Source: Variovorax sp. 54 (lineage in GTDB: Bacteria; Pseudomonadota; Gammaproteobacteria; Burkholderiales; Burkholderiaceae_C). Taken from it: a stretch of DNA of 64,000 nt. The stretch spans positions 4,977,501 through 5,041,500 of the forward strand of contig NZ_PEFF01000001.1 in the NCBI RefSeq assembly GCF_002754375.1. Reading direction: 5' to 3'. Numbering within the stretch: the first letter of the stretch is position 1; each line of letters opens with the position of its first letter. Positions 28,599 through 38,332 of this stretch are shown here, piece after piece. A program made the translations under genes and the position numbers. The notes beneath the pieces are model-generated. The model was given only the letters and a program-made list of their open reading frames with translations, had not been told where the DNA came from and did not search any database.

Positions 28599-31127
28599 AT
28601 GAGACAGACATCCTCGCGCGGCGCCATGCCGCTGTCCCTGCTCGCGTTGGCCACAGCCGCTGCACTCACCGCTTGCGGCGGCGGTGGTGGAGGCGGCGGC
28701 GGGTTCCCGTTCTTTCCCGGCGCCGGCAACCCGCCCACCAACCCACCGGCCGAAGGCGCCTACAAGGCCGAGATCCGCCGCACCGCCCTGGGCGTGCCGC
28801 ACATCAAGGCCGACAACTGGCCCGGCGTGGGTTACGGCTACGGTTTTGCGCAGGCCGAAGACGACCTGTGCACGATGGCCGATTCCTTCCTCACCTACCG
28901 CGGCGAGCGCTCGCAGTACCTCGGCGGCGATGCGCAGCTCGTGGCCAGCAGCACCATCGCGCGGCCGAAGAACATCGACTCCGACTTCTTCCACAAGCAG
29001 GTGATCTCGGCCGATGTGCTCGCGAAGATGATCGCGGCCCAGCCCGACAACCTGAAGCAGCTGGTCGAGGGATTCGCCGCTGGCTACAACCGCTACGTGC
29101 GCGACGTGAAGGCCAGCGGCACCGCGCACGCAGCCTGCCGCAGCGAAGCCTGGGTGAAGCCCATCACGGCCGAGGACATCTACCGCCGCATGTACGCGGC
29201 CAACCTCGCGGGCGGGTACAGCAACTTCCTGCCGAACATCGCCAATGCGATCGCGCCGGCACCGGCAGCGCCCACCAAGATGGCCGCGCGCAGCGGCGCG
29301 AAGAAGGCCGCGCTGCAGCTGGCGGCGGTCAACGTGCCCGAGCTGCAGGTCGGCGGCAAGGAGGGCGTGGGCAGCAACATGATCGGTTTCGGCACGGCGG
29401 CCACCGGCGACAGCAGCCCGCTGCTCTTCGGCAACCCGCACTGGTACTGGCGCGGGCCCGACCGCTTCTACCAGGCGCAGCTCACGATTCCGGGCCAGCT
29501 CAACATCAGCGGCACCTCGTTCCTCGGCATTCCGGTGATTCTCATCGGCTTCAACGACAACATCGCGTGGAGCCACACGGTGTCGACCGCGCGGCGCTTC
29601 GGCTTCTACGAACTGAAGCTCGCAGCGGGCGACCCGACCAGCTACATGCGCGACGGCAAGCCCGTGAAGATGCAGGCGCTGAACATCACCGTCAACGTGA
29701 AACAGGGCGACGGCAGCGTGGCACCTGTGACACGCACGCTCTACAAGTCGGAGTACGGGCCGATGGTCAACCTCACGGCCTTCGGTGCGCCGTTCGCCTG
29801 GAGCCAGACCACGGCCTTCGCGATCCGCGACATCAACGGCGAGAACTACCGCACCTTCAAGAACTGGCTGCGCTGGAACCAGGCGAAGTCGCTCGATGAG
29901 TTCATCGCCATCCAGCGCGAGGAAGCGGCCATTCCGTGGGTCAACACCGTGGCCGTGGGCCGCGGCGCAGCCAAGGCCTGGTATGCCGACATCGGCGCGA
30001 TTCCCAACGTGTCGCCCACCCAGGTGGCCAACTGCACCACGCAGTTGGGCGCGGCGGCTGGCGCTTCGCTGCCGCGCGTGCCGTTCTTCGACGGCTCGAA
30101 GAGCGAATGCGACTGGCAGACCGATGCCGACTCCGCACAGAAGGGCGCGCTCGGCGCTGCCCGCATGCCCAGCCTGATGCGCGACGACTACGTCGAGAAC
30201 TCGAACGACAGCTACTGGCTCGCGAACCCGAAGGCGCCGATGACCGGCTTCCCGGACATCATGGGTCCCGCGGGCACGGAGGCCGTGAGCTTCCGCACGC
30301 GTCTGGGCAACCTGATGGCGCAGGGGCGGCTCGACGGCACCGACAACTACGCCGGCAAGGTGGCCACGGCCGACACCGTCAAGCAGATGGTGCTCAACAG
30401 CCGCGTGCTGACGGCCGAGCTGTTCAAGGACCAGGCGCTGGCCATGGTGTGCGCGACGGCGACGATCAACGTGGCGACCGATCCGCAAGGCGGCGCCGCC
30501 ATCGGGCGTGATGTGGACACCGGGCCGGCCTGCGCGGCACTGCGGGCCTGGAACAACACCGGTGTGACCGGTGCGCGCGGTGCGCACATCTGGGACGAGT
30601 TCTGGAGCCGCGCGGCGCTGCAGTCGTCGGCCACGCTCTACAACGTGCCGTTCAGCGCGAGCGATCCGATCCACACGCCACGCGACCTGAAGGCGGGCGC
30701 CGCGAGTGTCCTGCAGCAGGCCTTCGGCGCGGCCGTCGCGCGCGTGGAGGCCAGCGGCTTCGCACTCGATGCGCAGCGCGGCGACTACCTGTTCGCCACG
30801 CGCGGCGGCCAGAAGATCCCGCTGTACGGCGGCTGCCACGGCCCGGGCTACTTCACCATCGCGTGCTCGGAGAACCGTCTGGGCAAGGGCGGCTACACCA
30901 TGGACGGCAACCCGAACGGCAACAGCTACATGCAGATCGTGCGCTTCCCTGAAGGCGGCGTGGAAGCCCACACCTTCCTGACGTTCTCGCTGTCGGACGA
31001 CCCGGCCTCGGCGCACAACGCCGACTACACCCGCGCCTACAGCGCCGGGAAGTGGCTCAAGGTGCCGTTCTCCGAAGCCGAGATCAAGGGCGACGCGGCC
31101 TACCGCAGCGCGGTCGTCAGCGAGTAG
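28599..31127 (+). CDS. Penicillin-acylase-family lipoprotein (Ntn hydrolase; possible AHL or peptide acylase)
   Basis: An 842-residue S45 peptidase-family acylase. The signal peptide ends in lipobox LTAC with Cys26, followed by a poly-Gly linker, so the enzyme is probably anchored in an envelope membrane. The precursor should self-cleave before Ser259 in KEGVGSNMIGFG, which becomes the N-terminal nucleophile. WSHTVSTARR and RGAHIWDEFWSRA match conserved beta-chain positions. Family members cleave amides such as penicillin G or acyl-homoserine lactones, and some act on phenylacetyl-type or aculeacin-type substrates. The sequence does not tell which. It lies downstream of an AraC gene, and the MFS gene converges on it two bases after the stop. 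Confidence 0.9.
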   Translation: MRQTSSRGAMPLSLLALATAAALTACGGGGGGGGGFPFFPGAGNPPTNPPAEGAYKAEIRRTALGVPHIKADNWPGVGYGYGFAQAEDDLCTMADSFLTYRGERSQYLGGDAQLVASSTIARPKNIDSDFFHKQVISADVLAKMIAAQPDNLKQLVEGFAAGYNRYVRDVKASGTAHAACRSEAWVKPITAEDIYRRMYAANLAGGYSNFLPNIANAIAPAPAAPTKMAARSGAKKAALQLAAVNVPELQVGGKEGVGSNMIGFGTAATGDSSPLLFGNPHWYWRGPDRFYQAQLTIPGQLNISGTSFLGIPVILIGFNDNIAWSHTVSTARRFGFYELKLAAGDPTSYMRDGKPVKMQALNITVNVKQGDGSVAPVTRTLYKSEYGPMVNLTAFGAPFAWSQTTAFAIRDINGENYRTFKNWLRWNQAKSLDEFIAIQREEAAIPWVNTVAVGRGAAKAWYADIGAIPNVSPTQVANCTTQLGAAAGASLPRVPFFDGSKSECDWQTDADSAQKGALGAARMPSLMRDDYVENSNDSYWLANPKAPMTGFPDIMGPAGTEAVSFRTRLGNLMAQGRLDGTDNYAGKVATADTVKQMVLNSRVLTAELFKDQALAMVCATATINVATDPQGGAAIGRDVDTGPACAALRAWNNTGVTGARGAHIWDEFWSRAALQSSATLYNVPFSASDPIHTPRDLKAGAASVLQQAFGAAVARVEASGFALDAQRGDYLFATRGGQKIPLYGGCHGPGYFTIACSENRLGKGGYTMDGNPNGNSYMQIVRFPEGGVEAHTFLTFSLSDDPASAHNADYTRAYSAGKWLKVPFSEAEIKGDAAYRSAVVSE

Positions 31128-31128
31128 A

Positions 31129-32364
31129 TCAGCGAGTAGTGGACGACGTACGGGACGCGGCTCGCTGCGCGAGCCAGTTCCACCCGGCGCCTGCGGCCAT
31201 GAGCACGCAGGTGCCGAGGAACACGGCGCGCATGCCGATGTGCCCGCCCACGAAGCCGCCGAGCAGCGGGCCCGCCACCTGGCCCGTGTACTGCGCCGAG
31301 GTCGAGTAGCCGAGCATGTTGCCGGCCACGCGCTCGGGCACGTTGTGGCGGATCACGCTCGCGATGCACGGCAGCAGCCCGCCGAGCGACAGCCCCATCA
31401 GGAAACGCAGCACCACCAGCTGCCAGCCCGACGTGACGAAGGCCTGCGGAATCAGCAGCAGCGCCGACACCGCCAGGCACCCGACGATCACGTTCCAGTG
31501 CCCCACGCGGTCGGCCAGCTTGCCCAGCCGCGAGGCCGAGAGGATGCTGCCGAGCGCGGCGGCCGACATCACGAGGCCGGCCATCATCGTCACGCGCTGC
31601 GGGTCTTCGACCAGCGTGGCAACGTAGACCGTGATGATCGGCTCGATCGACATGTTGGCCAGCATCAGCAGCATGCCGGTGAAGAGCATCGCGACCAGCG
31701 GGCGCTTGTCGGGGATGGCGGCCCAGCCGGTGTCGGCGGCGCCGTGCTGCTTTGCGGTGGTGGGCGCTTTCTTCTCCTCGCGGATCAGGAAAGCAGTCGC
31801 GAGAAAGGCCACGAAGATCATCGCGCCCGCCGCGAAGAAGGTCGCGCGGATGCCGATCAGCGGCGGCAGCACGCCCCCCACCAGCGGGCCCACGAGGTTG
31901 CCGGCCATGATGGCCGACGACATCGTGCCCAGCGCCCAGCCGGTGCGGTCCTTCGGCGTCTGCGTGGCGACCAGCACCATCGAGCCCGAGGCATAGCCGC
32001 CCAGCAGGCCCGCGAGCAGCCGCAGGCCCACGAGCTGCCACACGTTGCCCGCCATGCCGATGAGCGCCATCGCCACCGCCATGCCCAGGCTCGCGCGAAT
32101 CAGCATCGGCTTGCGGCCATAGCGGTCGGCCAGGCGCCCCCACAGCGGCGCCACCAGCGCCGCGCTGAAGAAGGTGGCCCCGTAGGCCGCGCCCGACCAC
32201 TGCACGATGGCCGCATGGTCCTTCACGCCCAACTGCTCGACGTACAGCGGCAGGAACGGCAGCAGCAGCGTCATCGCCACGATGGTGGTGAAGGAGCCGA
32301 ACATGCAGACGGCGAGGTTGCGTTGCCAGTGCGCGTGGCTGGCGGGGGTGATCAGGTTCGTCAT
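31129..32364 (-). CDS. MFS drug-type efflux transporter
   Basis: A 411-residue, 12-helix transporter of the DHA1 drug:H+ antiporter type. Motif A is seen as GRLADRYGRKPMLI after helix 2, and helix 5 carries GLLGGYASGS. A second motif-A-like loop GKLADRVGHW follows helix 8. The ATG at 32364 is chosen to give a short cytosolic N-terminus. An upstream ATG at 32427 adds a non-hydrophobic stretch. It is divergent from the second BMP receptor gene. Drug or metabolite efflux is likely, with unknown substrate. Confidence 0.88.
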   Translation of the reverse strand: MTNLITPASHAHWQRNLAVCMFGSFTTIVAMTLLLPFLPLYVEQLGVKDHAAIVQWSGAAYGATFFSAALVAPLWGRLADRYGRKPMLIRASLGMAVAMALIGMAGNVWQLVGLRLLAGLLGGYASGSMVLVATQTPKDRTGWALGTMSSAIMAGNLVGPLVGGVLPPLIGIRATFFAAGAMIFVAFLATAFLIREEKKAPTTAKQHGAADTGWAAIPDKRPLVAMLFTGMLLMLANMSIEPIITVYVATLVEDPQRVTMMAGLVMSAAALGSILSASRLGKLADRVGHWNVIVGCLAVSALLLIPQAFVTSGWQLVVLRFLMGLSLGGLLPCIASVIRHNVPERVAGNMLGYSTSAQYTGQVAGPLLGGFVGGHIGMRAVFLGTCVLMAAGAGWNWLAQRAASRTSSTTR

Positions 32365-32454
32365 GGGGGAATCGATTGTGTGGCGCGGGGAGCGAAAGCC
32401 GCACTGCCGATTCGCGGCGGGCCCCATCGCGCCACCCGACGGATCGCCGCGGAC

Positions 32455-32497
32455 TAAAATTCGCCCCCCGCAGCCGGGCGTCCCGGCCGGCTGCGGG
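32455..32497 (+). promoter_or_regulatory. Promoter -10 and GC-rich 5'-leader hairpin of the second BMP receptor gene
   Basis: A TAAAAT box at 32455-32460 is followed by a perfect 11-bp stem CCCGCAGCCGG/CCGGCTGCGGG (32467-32497, 9-base loop) and TTTCTTGTT. The hairpin ends 35 bases before the ATG at 32533. If transcription starts about 7 bases after the -10, the hairpin is at the very 5' end of the mRNA. The T-rich tail would also allow attenuation. Confidence 0.5.
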
Positions 32498-32532
32498 TTT
32501 CTTGTTCGACCGGGGCCATGTAGAGGACCACC

Positions 32533-33657
32533 ATGTACAAAAACCTCGCGGGCCGCGCCGTTCTGGCGTGGGTGACCGCCTGTTTTTTCTGTTTCTTGTC
32601 CCCCGCCTTTTCACAGACCGCGCCGCCGAAGCCACCCCTGGCCAAGGACGCGCTGAAGATCGGCTTTGTCTACGTCACGCCGGTCACCGATGCCGGCTGG
32701 GTGCGCCAGCATGAAGAGGGCCGCAAGGCCGTCGAGGCGGCGCTGGGCGGTCGCGTGAACACCACCTTCGTCGAGAACGTGCCCGAGGGCGCCGACGCCG
32801 AGCGCGTGATCCGCGACCTTGCGCAGCAAGGCAGCCAGCTGATCTTCACGCCCAGCTTCGGCTACATGGAGCCGACGCTGAAGGTCGCGAAGGACTTTCC
32901 GGGCGTGAAGTTCGAGTCGATCACCGGCTACAAGACGGCGCCCAATGTGGCGACCGCCAACGCGCGCTATTACGAAGGCCGCTACCTCGCGGGCATCGCA
33001 GCCGGACGCATGACGAAGACGAACGTGGCCGGCTACGTGGCAGGCTTTCCGATTCCCGAGGTGCTGCAAGGCATCAACGCCTTCACGCTCGGCATGCGCT
33101 CGGTGAACCCGAAGGCCAAGGTGATCGTGGTGTGGCTCAACGAGTGGTTCGATCCGCCGAAGGAGCGCGACGCGGCGATGGCGCTGTTCAACCAGAACGC
33201 CGACGTGCTCGCCTTCCACACGGGCTCCACCGCTGTGATGGCCGCCGCGCAGGAGCGCGGCAAGATGGCCGTGGCCTACCACTCCGACATGCGCAAGATT
33301 GCGCCCGACGCGCAGATCGTCGCCGTCACGCACCAGTGGGGCGGCTACTACACGCAGCGCGCGAAGGCGGTGCTCGACGGCACCTGGAAGAGCGGCAACC
33401 TCTGGGGCGGCGTGAAGGAAGGAATGATCCGCGTCGGCGACTTCGGCACGAAGGTGCCCAAGGCCGTGCAGCAGGAGGTGCTGGCGCGCCAGCAGGACAT
33501 CGCGGTGGGCAAGCTGCAGCCGTTCCGAGCAGTGGCAGGCGATGTGCGCGACAACGAAGGCCGCGTCGCGATCGCCAAGGGCGCGCAGTTGACCGACGAG
33601 CAGATCCTGCAGATGAACTGGCTGGCCGAGGGCGTGCAGGGGCGGGTGAGCCGCTGA
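32533..33657 (+). CDS. BMP-family periplasmic substrate-binding protein (second copy)
   Basis: A 374-residue receptor, paralogous along its length to the protein at 20075 (shared GFVYVTPVTDAGWV-like start, PSFGYMEPTLKVAK, GFPIPEVLQGINAF, WLNEWFDPPKERD). Unlike the first copy it has a plain Sec signal (residues 1-30, ending near AFSQT) and no lipobox Cys. No permease or ATPase accompanies it, so it may feed the importer at 16392-20022 with a different ligand. guaD follows 105 bases downstream on the same strand, suggesting guanine, guanosine or a related purine. Confidence 0.92.
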   Translation: MYKNLAGRAVLAWVTACFFCFLSPAFSQTAPPKPPLAKDALKIGFVYVTPVTDAGWVRQHEEGRKAVEAALGGRVNTTFVENVPEGADAERVIRDLAQQGSQLIFTPSFGYMEPTLKVAKDFPGVKFESITGYKTAPNVATANARYYEGRYLAGIAAGRMTKTNVAGYVAGFPIPEVLQGINAFTLGMRSVNPKAKVIVVWLNEWFDPPKERDAAMALFNQNADVLAFHTGSTAVMAAAQERGKMAVAYHSDMRKIAPDAQIVAVTHQWGGYYTQRAKAVLDGTWKSGNLWGGVKEGMIRVGDFGTKVPKAVQQEVLARQQDIAVGKLQPFRAVAGDVRDNEGRVAIAKGAQLTDEQILQMNWLAEGVQGRVSR

Positions 33658-33695
33658 GCGCCGCCCCTTTGCCTTGCGTCTGAAGAGTGCGTTCC

Positions 33696-33714
33696 GCGTA
33701 TAGCACTCATACGC
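33696..33714. promoter_or_regulatory. Candidate operator: GCGTAT-N7-ATACGC dyad upstream of guaD
   Basis: Perfect 6-base inverted arms, 48 bases before the guaD start. They share the CGTAT/ATACG half-site with the dyad before xdhA and the palindrome before the adenine deaminase gene. Confidence 0.45.
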
Positions 33715-33762
33715 GCAGGGCAATTCCCGCCGTCCGGGGCTGGATTACCCTCCGAATCCACG

Positions 33763-35049
33763 ATGAAAAAAGCCTACCGCGCCTCCCTCCTGCGATTCGA
33801 CGCCGCCGGCCTGCCTGTCTTCGATGAAGACGGCCTGCTGGTCGTCGCCCCCGACAGCACCGGCCGCCAGCGCGTGCTCGACGCCGGCAGCCATGCCGAC
33901 GTGTCGCAGCGCCATGCCGGCGCCCACACCACCCACCTGCCGGGCCGCATCCTGGCGCCGGGCTTCGTGGACATGCACGTGCATTACCCGCAGACCGACA
34001 TCATCGGCGCGCCCGCCGCCGGCCTGCTGCCCTGGCTCGAGAACTACACCTTCCCGGCCGAGAGCAAGTTTGCCGATCCGGCGCATTCGCGCGTGGTGGC
34101 CGACGTGTTCTTTGACGAGCTGCTGCGCAACGGCGTGACCACCTCGCTGACCTTCGCGACCTCGCACGTCGCCTCGGTCGATGCCTTCTTCGAGAGTGCG
34201 CAGCGCCGCCAACTGCGCATGATCACCGGCAAGGTGCTGCAAGACCGCAACTCGCCCGACGGCGTGCGCGACGACACCGAGCAGAGCCTGGTCGACACCG
34301 AGGCGCTGATCCGCAAGTGGCACAACGTCGACCGCCTGGGCTACGCCATCACGCCGCGCTTTGCGCCCACCAGCACCGACGCGCAGATGCGCGGTGCCGG
34401 CGAGCTGGCCGCAAAGTACGGCGACACCTGGATCCAGTCGCACGTGGCCGAAAACCGCGACGAGGTGAAGTGGGCGCGCGAGCTGTACCCGAAGTCGCGC
34501 TCCTACCTCGACGTGTACGCCGACTTCGGCCTGCTGCGCGAACGCGCCGTGTACGCCCACTGCATCTACCTGGACGACACCGACCGTGCGCTCATGCACG
34601 AAACGAAGACGGCCGCCGCCGTGAGCCCCACGAGCAACCTGTTCCTGGGCAGCGGCTTCTTCGACTTCGGTGCGGCCGACCGCCTCGAGCAACCGTACGG
34701 CCTGGCCAGTGACGTGGGCGGCGGCACCAGCTTCAGCCCCTTCCACACCATGCTGGCCGCGTATTACGTGGGCCGCGAGGGCCAGACCAAGACCGGCCTG
34801 AGCATCGCGCCCTCGCGGCTGTGGTGGCACCACACCGGCGGCGCCGCGCGTTCGCTGGGGCTCGATGGCGTGGTCGGCAACCTGCAGCCGGGCTGCGAGG
34901 CCGACTTCCTGGTGCTGAACCCGTCCGCCACGCCGCTGCTGGCGCGCAAGACCTCGCTGGCCAACAACCTCGAAGAGCTGCTGTTCGCGATGATCGTGCT
35001 GGGCGACGACCGGCTGGTCGAGCGCACGGTGATTTCGCAGGCGGGCTGA
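33763..35049 (+). CDS. guaD: Guanine deaminase
   Basis: A 428-residue Zn amidohydrolase. [12 protein letters not shown] places zinc ligands at His72 and His74, and the [20 protein letters not shown] segment is specific to guanine deaminases. Later ligand regions are QSHVAE near residue 225, the AHCIYLDD segment near 265 and [12 protein letters not shown] near 325. It converts guanine to xanthine, the substrate of XdhAB. It follows the second BMP receptor gene, with its own dyad-bearing upstream region. Confidence 0.96.
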   Translation: MKKAYRASLLRFDAAGLPVFDEDGLLVVAPDSTGRQRVLDAGSHADVSQRHAGAHTTHLPGRILAPGFVDMHVHYPQTDIIGAPAAGLLPWLENYTFPAESKFADPAHSRVVADVFFDELLRNGVTTSLTFATSHVASVDAFFESAQRRQLRMITGKVLQDRNSPDGVRDDTEQSLVDTEALIRKWHNVDRLGYAITPRFAPTSTDAQMRGAGELAAKYGDTWIQSHVAENRDEVKWARELYPKSRSYLDVYADFGLLRERAVYAHCIYLDDTDRALMHETKTAAAVSPTSNLFLGSGFFDFGAADRLEQPYGLASDVGGGTSFSPFHTMLAAYYVGREGQTKTGLSIAPSRLWWHHTGGAARSLGLDGVVGNLQPGCEADFLVLNPSATPLLARKTSLANNLEELLFAMIVLGDDRLVERTVISQAG

Positions 35050-35129
35050 TCTGCGCCGGGGGAGGGCGCGCAGGGCGCCCATGCCACAATTCGGCCCCGA
35101 TTCCCCCGCAGCAGCATCAGCGAGCGCAT

Positions 35130-35696
35130 ATGAGCATCAAGAGCGACAAATGGATCCGGCGCATGGCCGAAAACGAAGGAATGATCGACCCCTTCGAACC
35201 GGGCCAGGTGCGCGAGAACAACGGCCACAAGATCATCAGCTACGGCACCTCGAGCTACGGCTACGACATCCGGTGCGCGCCTGAATTCAAGGTCTTCACC
35301 AACATCCACAGCACCGTGGTCGACCCGAAGAACTTCGACGAGAAGAGCTTCGTCGACATGCACGGCGACTACTGCATCATTCCGCCGAACAGCTTCGCGC
35401 TGGCACGCACGGTGGAGTACTTCCGCATCCCGCGCAACGTGCTCACCATCTGCCTGGGCAAGAGCACCTACGCGCGCTGCGGCATCATCGTCAACGTGAC
35501 CCCGTTCGAGCCCGAATGGGAAGGCTACGTGACGCTCGAGTTCAGCAACACCACGCCGCTGCCGGCCAAGATCTACGCGGGCGAGGGCTGCGCGCAGGTG
35601 CTGTTCTTCGAGAGCGACGAGGTCTGCGAAACCAGCTACAAGGACCGCGGCGGCAAGTACCAGGGCCAGCGCGGCGTCACGCTGCCCAAGACCTGA
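35130..35696 (+). CDS. dcd: dCTP deaminase
   Basis: A 188-residue homotrimeric enzyme that deaminates dCTP to dUTP for thymidylate synthesis. The length equals the usual bacterial Dcd. The N-terminus [20 protein letters not shown], the [20 protein letters not shown] core and [20 protein letters not shown] with the catalytic Glu are all present. The start at ATG 35130 matches the family. It is likely monocistronic. A CACAAT -10-like hexamer lies about 40 bases upstream. Confidence 0.97.
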   Translation: MSIKSDKWIRRMAENEGMIDPFEPGQVRENNGHKIISYGTSSYGYDIRCAPEFKVFTNIHSTVVDPKNFDEKSFVDMHGDYCIIPPNSFALARTVEYFRIPRNVLTICLGKSTYARCGIIVNVTPFEPEWEGYVTLEFSNTTPLPAKIYAGEGCAQVLFFESDEVCETSYKDRGGKYQGQRGVTLPKT

Positions 35697-35818
35697 CGCG
35701 CAATGACGCACTGATGCGCGCGTCCTGACCGCCGGTTACGTGATCGGTCGTCAGGCCAAGTACCATCCTGCGACGTTCCGGCAAAAACTCCGTTCAGCAA
35801 GCCGGTAAGGAGACTGCG

Positions 35819-36703
35819 ATGAGATGGGAAGGCAACGAACAATCCGATAACGTCGAAGACCGCCGCGACGGCGGGGGTGGCGGCGGAGGCGGTGGCTTCA
35901 TCGGTGGGCGCGGCATCGGCATCGGCACCATCGCGGTCGCGCTCATCGCGGGCTGGATCTTCGGCATCAACCCGCTCACCGTGCTGGGCCTGCTCAGCGG
36001 CGGTGGCGACCCGGTGCAGGTGCAACAACAGCAGGGCCCGGCGCCCAAGCCGCCCACCGGCGACCGCGAGGCGGCCTTCGTTTCCACGGTGCTGAAGAAC
36101 ACCGAGGTGGTCTGGACCGATCTCTTCCGCAAGAGCGGCGGCAACTACCAGGCGCCCCGGCTCGTGCTGTTCCGCGGCGCCACGCCCACGGCCTGCGGCA
36201 CCGGTCAATCGGCCATGGGGCCGTTCTACTGCCCGGGCGACAAGAAGGTCTACATCGACCTGTCGTTCTACGACACCCTCAAGAACCAGCTCGGCGCGCC
36301 GGGCGAGTTTGCGCAGGCGTACGTCATCGCGCACGAGGTGGGCCATCACGTGCAGGACGAGCTCGGCATCACCGCCAAGGTCGACGGCATGCGCGGGCGC
36401 CTGAGCGAGTCGCAGAACAACGCGATGAGCGTGCGCGTCGAGCTGCAGGCCGACTGCTTCGCGGGCGTGTGGGCACACCATTCGCAGGAGTCGAAGATGT
36501 GGCTCGACCCGGGCGACATCGAGGCCGCCATGAACGCCGCCCAGAAGATCGGCGACGACGCTTTGCAGCGTTCCGCAGGCCGTGCGGTGGTGCCCGACAG
36601 CTTCACCCACGGCTCCAGTGCACAGCGCCAACGCTGGTTCGGCACGGGCTATCAGACGGGTGAAATGAAGTCCTGCGACACCTTCAACACGCGCAACCTG
36701 TAA
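35819..36703 (+). CDS. Neutral zinc metallopeptidase (YpfJ family)
   Basis: A 294-residue single-pass membrane protein. After a Gly-rich N-terminus (residues 15-30), one helix (IAVALIAGWIFGINPLTVLG) anchors a periplasmic domain containing the HEVGHH zinc motif (His172, Glu173, His176). ADCFAGVWA near residue 213 supplies the third-ligand region. The YpfJ/DUF2342-like architecture is complete. The physiological substrate is unknown. A weak terminator follows at 36719. Confidence 0.9.
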   Translation: MRWEGNEQSDNVEDRRDGGGGGGGGGFIGGRGIGIGTIAVALIAGWIFGINPLTVLGLLSGGGDPVQVQQQQGPAPKPPTGDREAAFVSTVLKNTEVVWTDLFRKSGGNYQAPRLVLFRGATPTACGTGQSAMGPFYCPGDKKVYIDLSFYDTLKNQLGAPGEFAQAYVIAHEVGHHVQDELGITAKVDGMRGRLSESQNNAMSVRVELQADCFAGVWAHHSQESKMWLDPGDIEAAMNAAQKIGDDALQRSAGRAVVPDSFTHGSSAQRQRWFGTGYQTGEMKSCDTFNTRNL

Positions 36704-36718
36704 AGATTGTGCCCCGAG

Positions 36719-36742
36719 AGCCCCGGATTCATTGGGGTTTTT
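36719..36742 (+). terminator. Weak intrinsic terminator after the zinc metallopeptidase gene
   Basis: A short stem AGCCCC/GGGGTT around a 9-base loop, followed by five Ts (38-42 overlap the stem end). It lies 16 bases past the stop codon and runs into the palindrome at 36741. Confidence 0.5.
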
Positions 36743-36761
36743 GCTATTGAATAAATAGCAA
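36741..36761. repeat. Comamonadaceae-type short palindrome (TTGCTATT-N5-AATAGCAA)
   Basis: A perfect 8-base dyad that shares the GCTAT/ATAGC core with the element at 16327. It abuts the T-run of the weak terminator and lies in the 130-base gap before the helicase gene. Confidence 0.55.
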
Positions 36762-36789
36762 TTCGAGCTTTGCGGACGTTGTCGTTTCG

Positions 36790-36822
36790 TTGTCACTGCC
36801 GTTTTTTGCGGCAATGCGACAA
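36790..36822 (+). promoter_or_regulatory. Stem-loop in the 5' untranslated region of the helicase gene
   Basis: TTGTC/GACAA and TGCCG/CGGCA arms form an interrupted stem with a T6G loop. It ends 11 bases before the ATG at 36834 and just before the GAAGG ribosome-binding site. RNA-helicase mRNAs often carry structured leaders that respond to cold or helicase level. Here that is only a possibility. Confidence 0.4.
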
Positions 36823-36833
36823 TAGAAGGCTCA

Positions 36834-38309
36834 ATGACAATGTCCTTCTCCAATCTTTCGCTGGCAGAACCGCTGGCCCGCGCCGTGGCCGAAATGGGCT
36901 ACGAGACCATGACGCCCATCCAGGCAGAGGCCATTCCGGTGGTGCTTTCAGGCCAGGACGTGATGGGCGCCGCGCAGACCGGCACCGGCAAGACGGCGGC
37001 GTTTTCGCTGCCCTTGCTGCAGCGCATGCTCAAGCACGAAAACGCCTCCACCTCGCCCGCGCGGCATCCGGTGCGCGCGCTGGTGCTGCTGCCCACGCGT
37101 GAACTGGCCGACCAGGTCGCGCAACAGGTCAAGCTGTACGCCAAGTACACCAACCTGCGCAGCACGGTGGTGTTCGGCGGCATAGACATGAAGCCGCAGA
37201 CGCTGGAGCTGAAGAAGGGCGTCGAAGTGCTCGTGGCCACGCCGGGCCGCCTGCTCGATCACATCGAAGCCAAGAACGCGGTGCTCAACCAGGTCGAATA
37301 CGTCGTGCTCGACGAGGCCGACCGCATGCTGGACATCGGCTTCCTGCCCGACCTGCAGCGCATCCTGAGCTACCTGCCCAAGCAGCGCACCACGCTGCTG
37401 TTCTCGGCCACCTTCTCGCCCGAGATCAAGCGGCTGGCCAGCAGCTACCTGCAGAACCCGGTCACCATCGAAGTGGCGCGGCCGAACGAAACGGCCTCCA
37501 CCGTCGAACAGCACTTCTACAGCGTCTCTGACGACGACAAGCGCCGTGCGCTCAAGCAGATCGTCAAGCAGCGTGGCATTACGCAGGCCTTCGTGTTCGT
37601 CAACAGCAAGCTCGGCTGCGCGCGCCTCGCACGCTCGCTGGAGCGCGACGGTCTGCGTACCACCGCACTGCACGGCGACAAGAGCCAGGACGAACGCCTG
37701 AAGGCGCTCGCCTCGTTCAAGGCCGGCGAAGTCGACCTGCTGGTGTGCACCGACGTTGCGGCCCGCGGCCTCGACATCAAGGACGTGCCGGCCGTCTTCA
37801 ACTTCGACATTCCGTTCAACGCCGAAGACTACGTGCACCGCATCGGCCGCACGGGCCGTGCCGGCGCTTCGGGCCTGGCCGTGAGCTTCGCCAGCGGCGG
37901 CAACGATGCGCGCCTGGTGGCCGACATCGAGAAGCTGATCAAGAAGAAGATCGAGCTCGAACCCGTCGAGTTCGAAGAAGACCGTCCGCGCGGTCGCATC
38001 AACGACGGACGTCGCCACTGGCGTGAAGAAGGCGAAGCCGGCGACGCACGCGACGCGCTCGACCAGCCGCGCGAACGCCGCGACGTGGAGCCCCGCCGCA
38101 GCATGAGCGGCAGCGCTGGCGGACGCCCGCACCGTGCGCCGTCCGCGCCGCGCGATCCGTTCTTCGACAAGCCCTACGAATCGGGCGAGCGCGAAGCCGC
38201 CCCGGCTTGGGAAGCGTCGGCCAAGGCCACGCCCGCACGCGGCATCTCGAGCAACATCAAGAGCAAGCGCAAGGTCGCAGCACTGTTCAAGGCGGCCGAA
38301 CCGGGTTGA
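36834..38309 (+). CDS. rhlE: DEAD-box ATP-dependent RNA helicase, RhlE type
   Basis: A 491-residue helicase. The Q motif TPIQAEAIP is near residue 27, Walker A AQTGTGKT at 47-54, PTRELADQ near 86, DEAD at 160-163, SAT near 192 and the HRIGRTGRAG motif VI near 337. After about residue 380 the tail is rich in Arg, Glu and Asp, including repeated RRDVEPRRS-type segments, and is probably disordered and RNA-binding. A second ATG at 36840 has better Shine-Dalgarno spacing and may be the true start. It acts in ribosome assembly and RNA turnover. A strong terminator follows. Confidence 0.95.
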   Translation: MTMSFSNLSLAEPLARAVAEMGYETMTPIQAEAIPVVLSGQDVMGAAQTGTGKTAAFSLPLLQRMLKHENASTSPARHPVRALVLLPTRELADQVAQQVKLYAKYTNLRSTVVFGGIDMKPQTLELKKGVEVLVATPGRLLDHIEAKNAVLNQVEYVVLDEADRMLDIGFLPDLQRILSYLPKQRTTLLFSATFSPEIKRLASSYLQNPVTIEVARPNETASTVEQHFYSVSDDDKRRALKQIVKQRGITQAFVFVNSKLGCARLARSLERDGLRTTALHGDKSQDERLKALASFKAGEVDLLVCTDVAARGLDIKDVPAVFNFDIPFNAEDYVHRIGRTGRAGASGLAVSFASGGNDARLVADIEKLIKKKIELEPVEFEEDRPRGRINDGRRHWREEGEAGDARDALDQPRERRDVEPRRSMSGSAGGRPHRAPSAPRDPFFDKPYESGEREAAPAWEASAKATPARGISSNIKSKRKVAALFKAAEPG

Positions 38310-38332
38310 ACCGGGGGCTCGCGCAGTGAAAG

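Noticed and set aside
28572..31016. 814-codon frame opposite the acylase gene
   Set aside because: Antisense shadow with no recognisable domain. The sense strand has signal peptide, lipobox and Ntn-hydrolase nucleophile.
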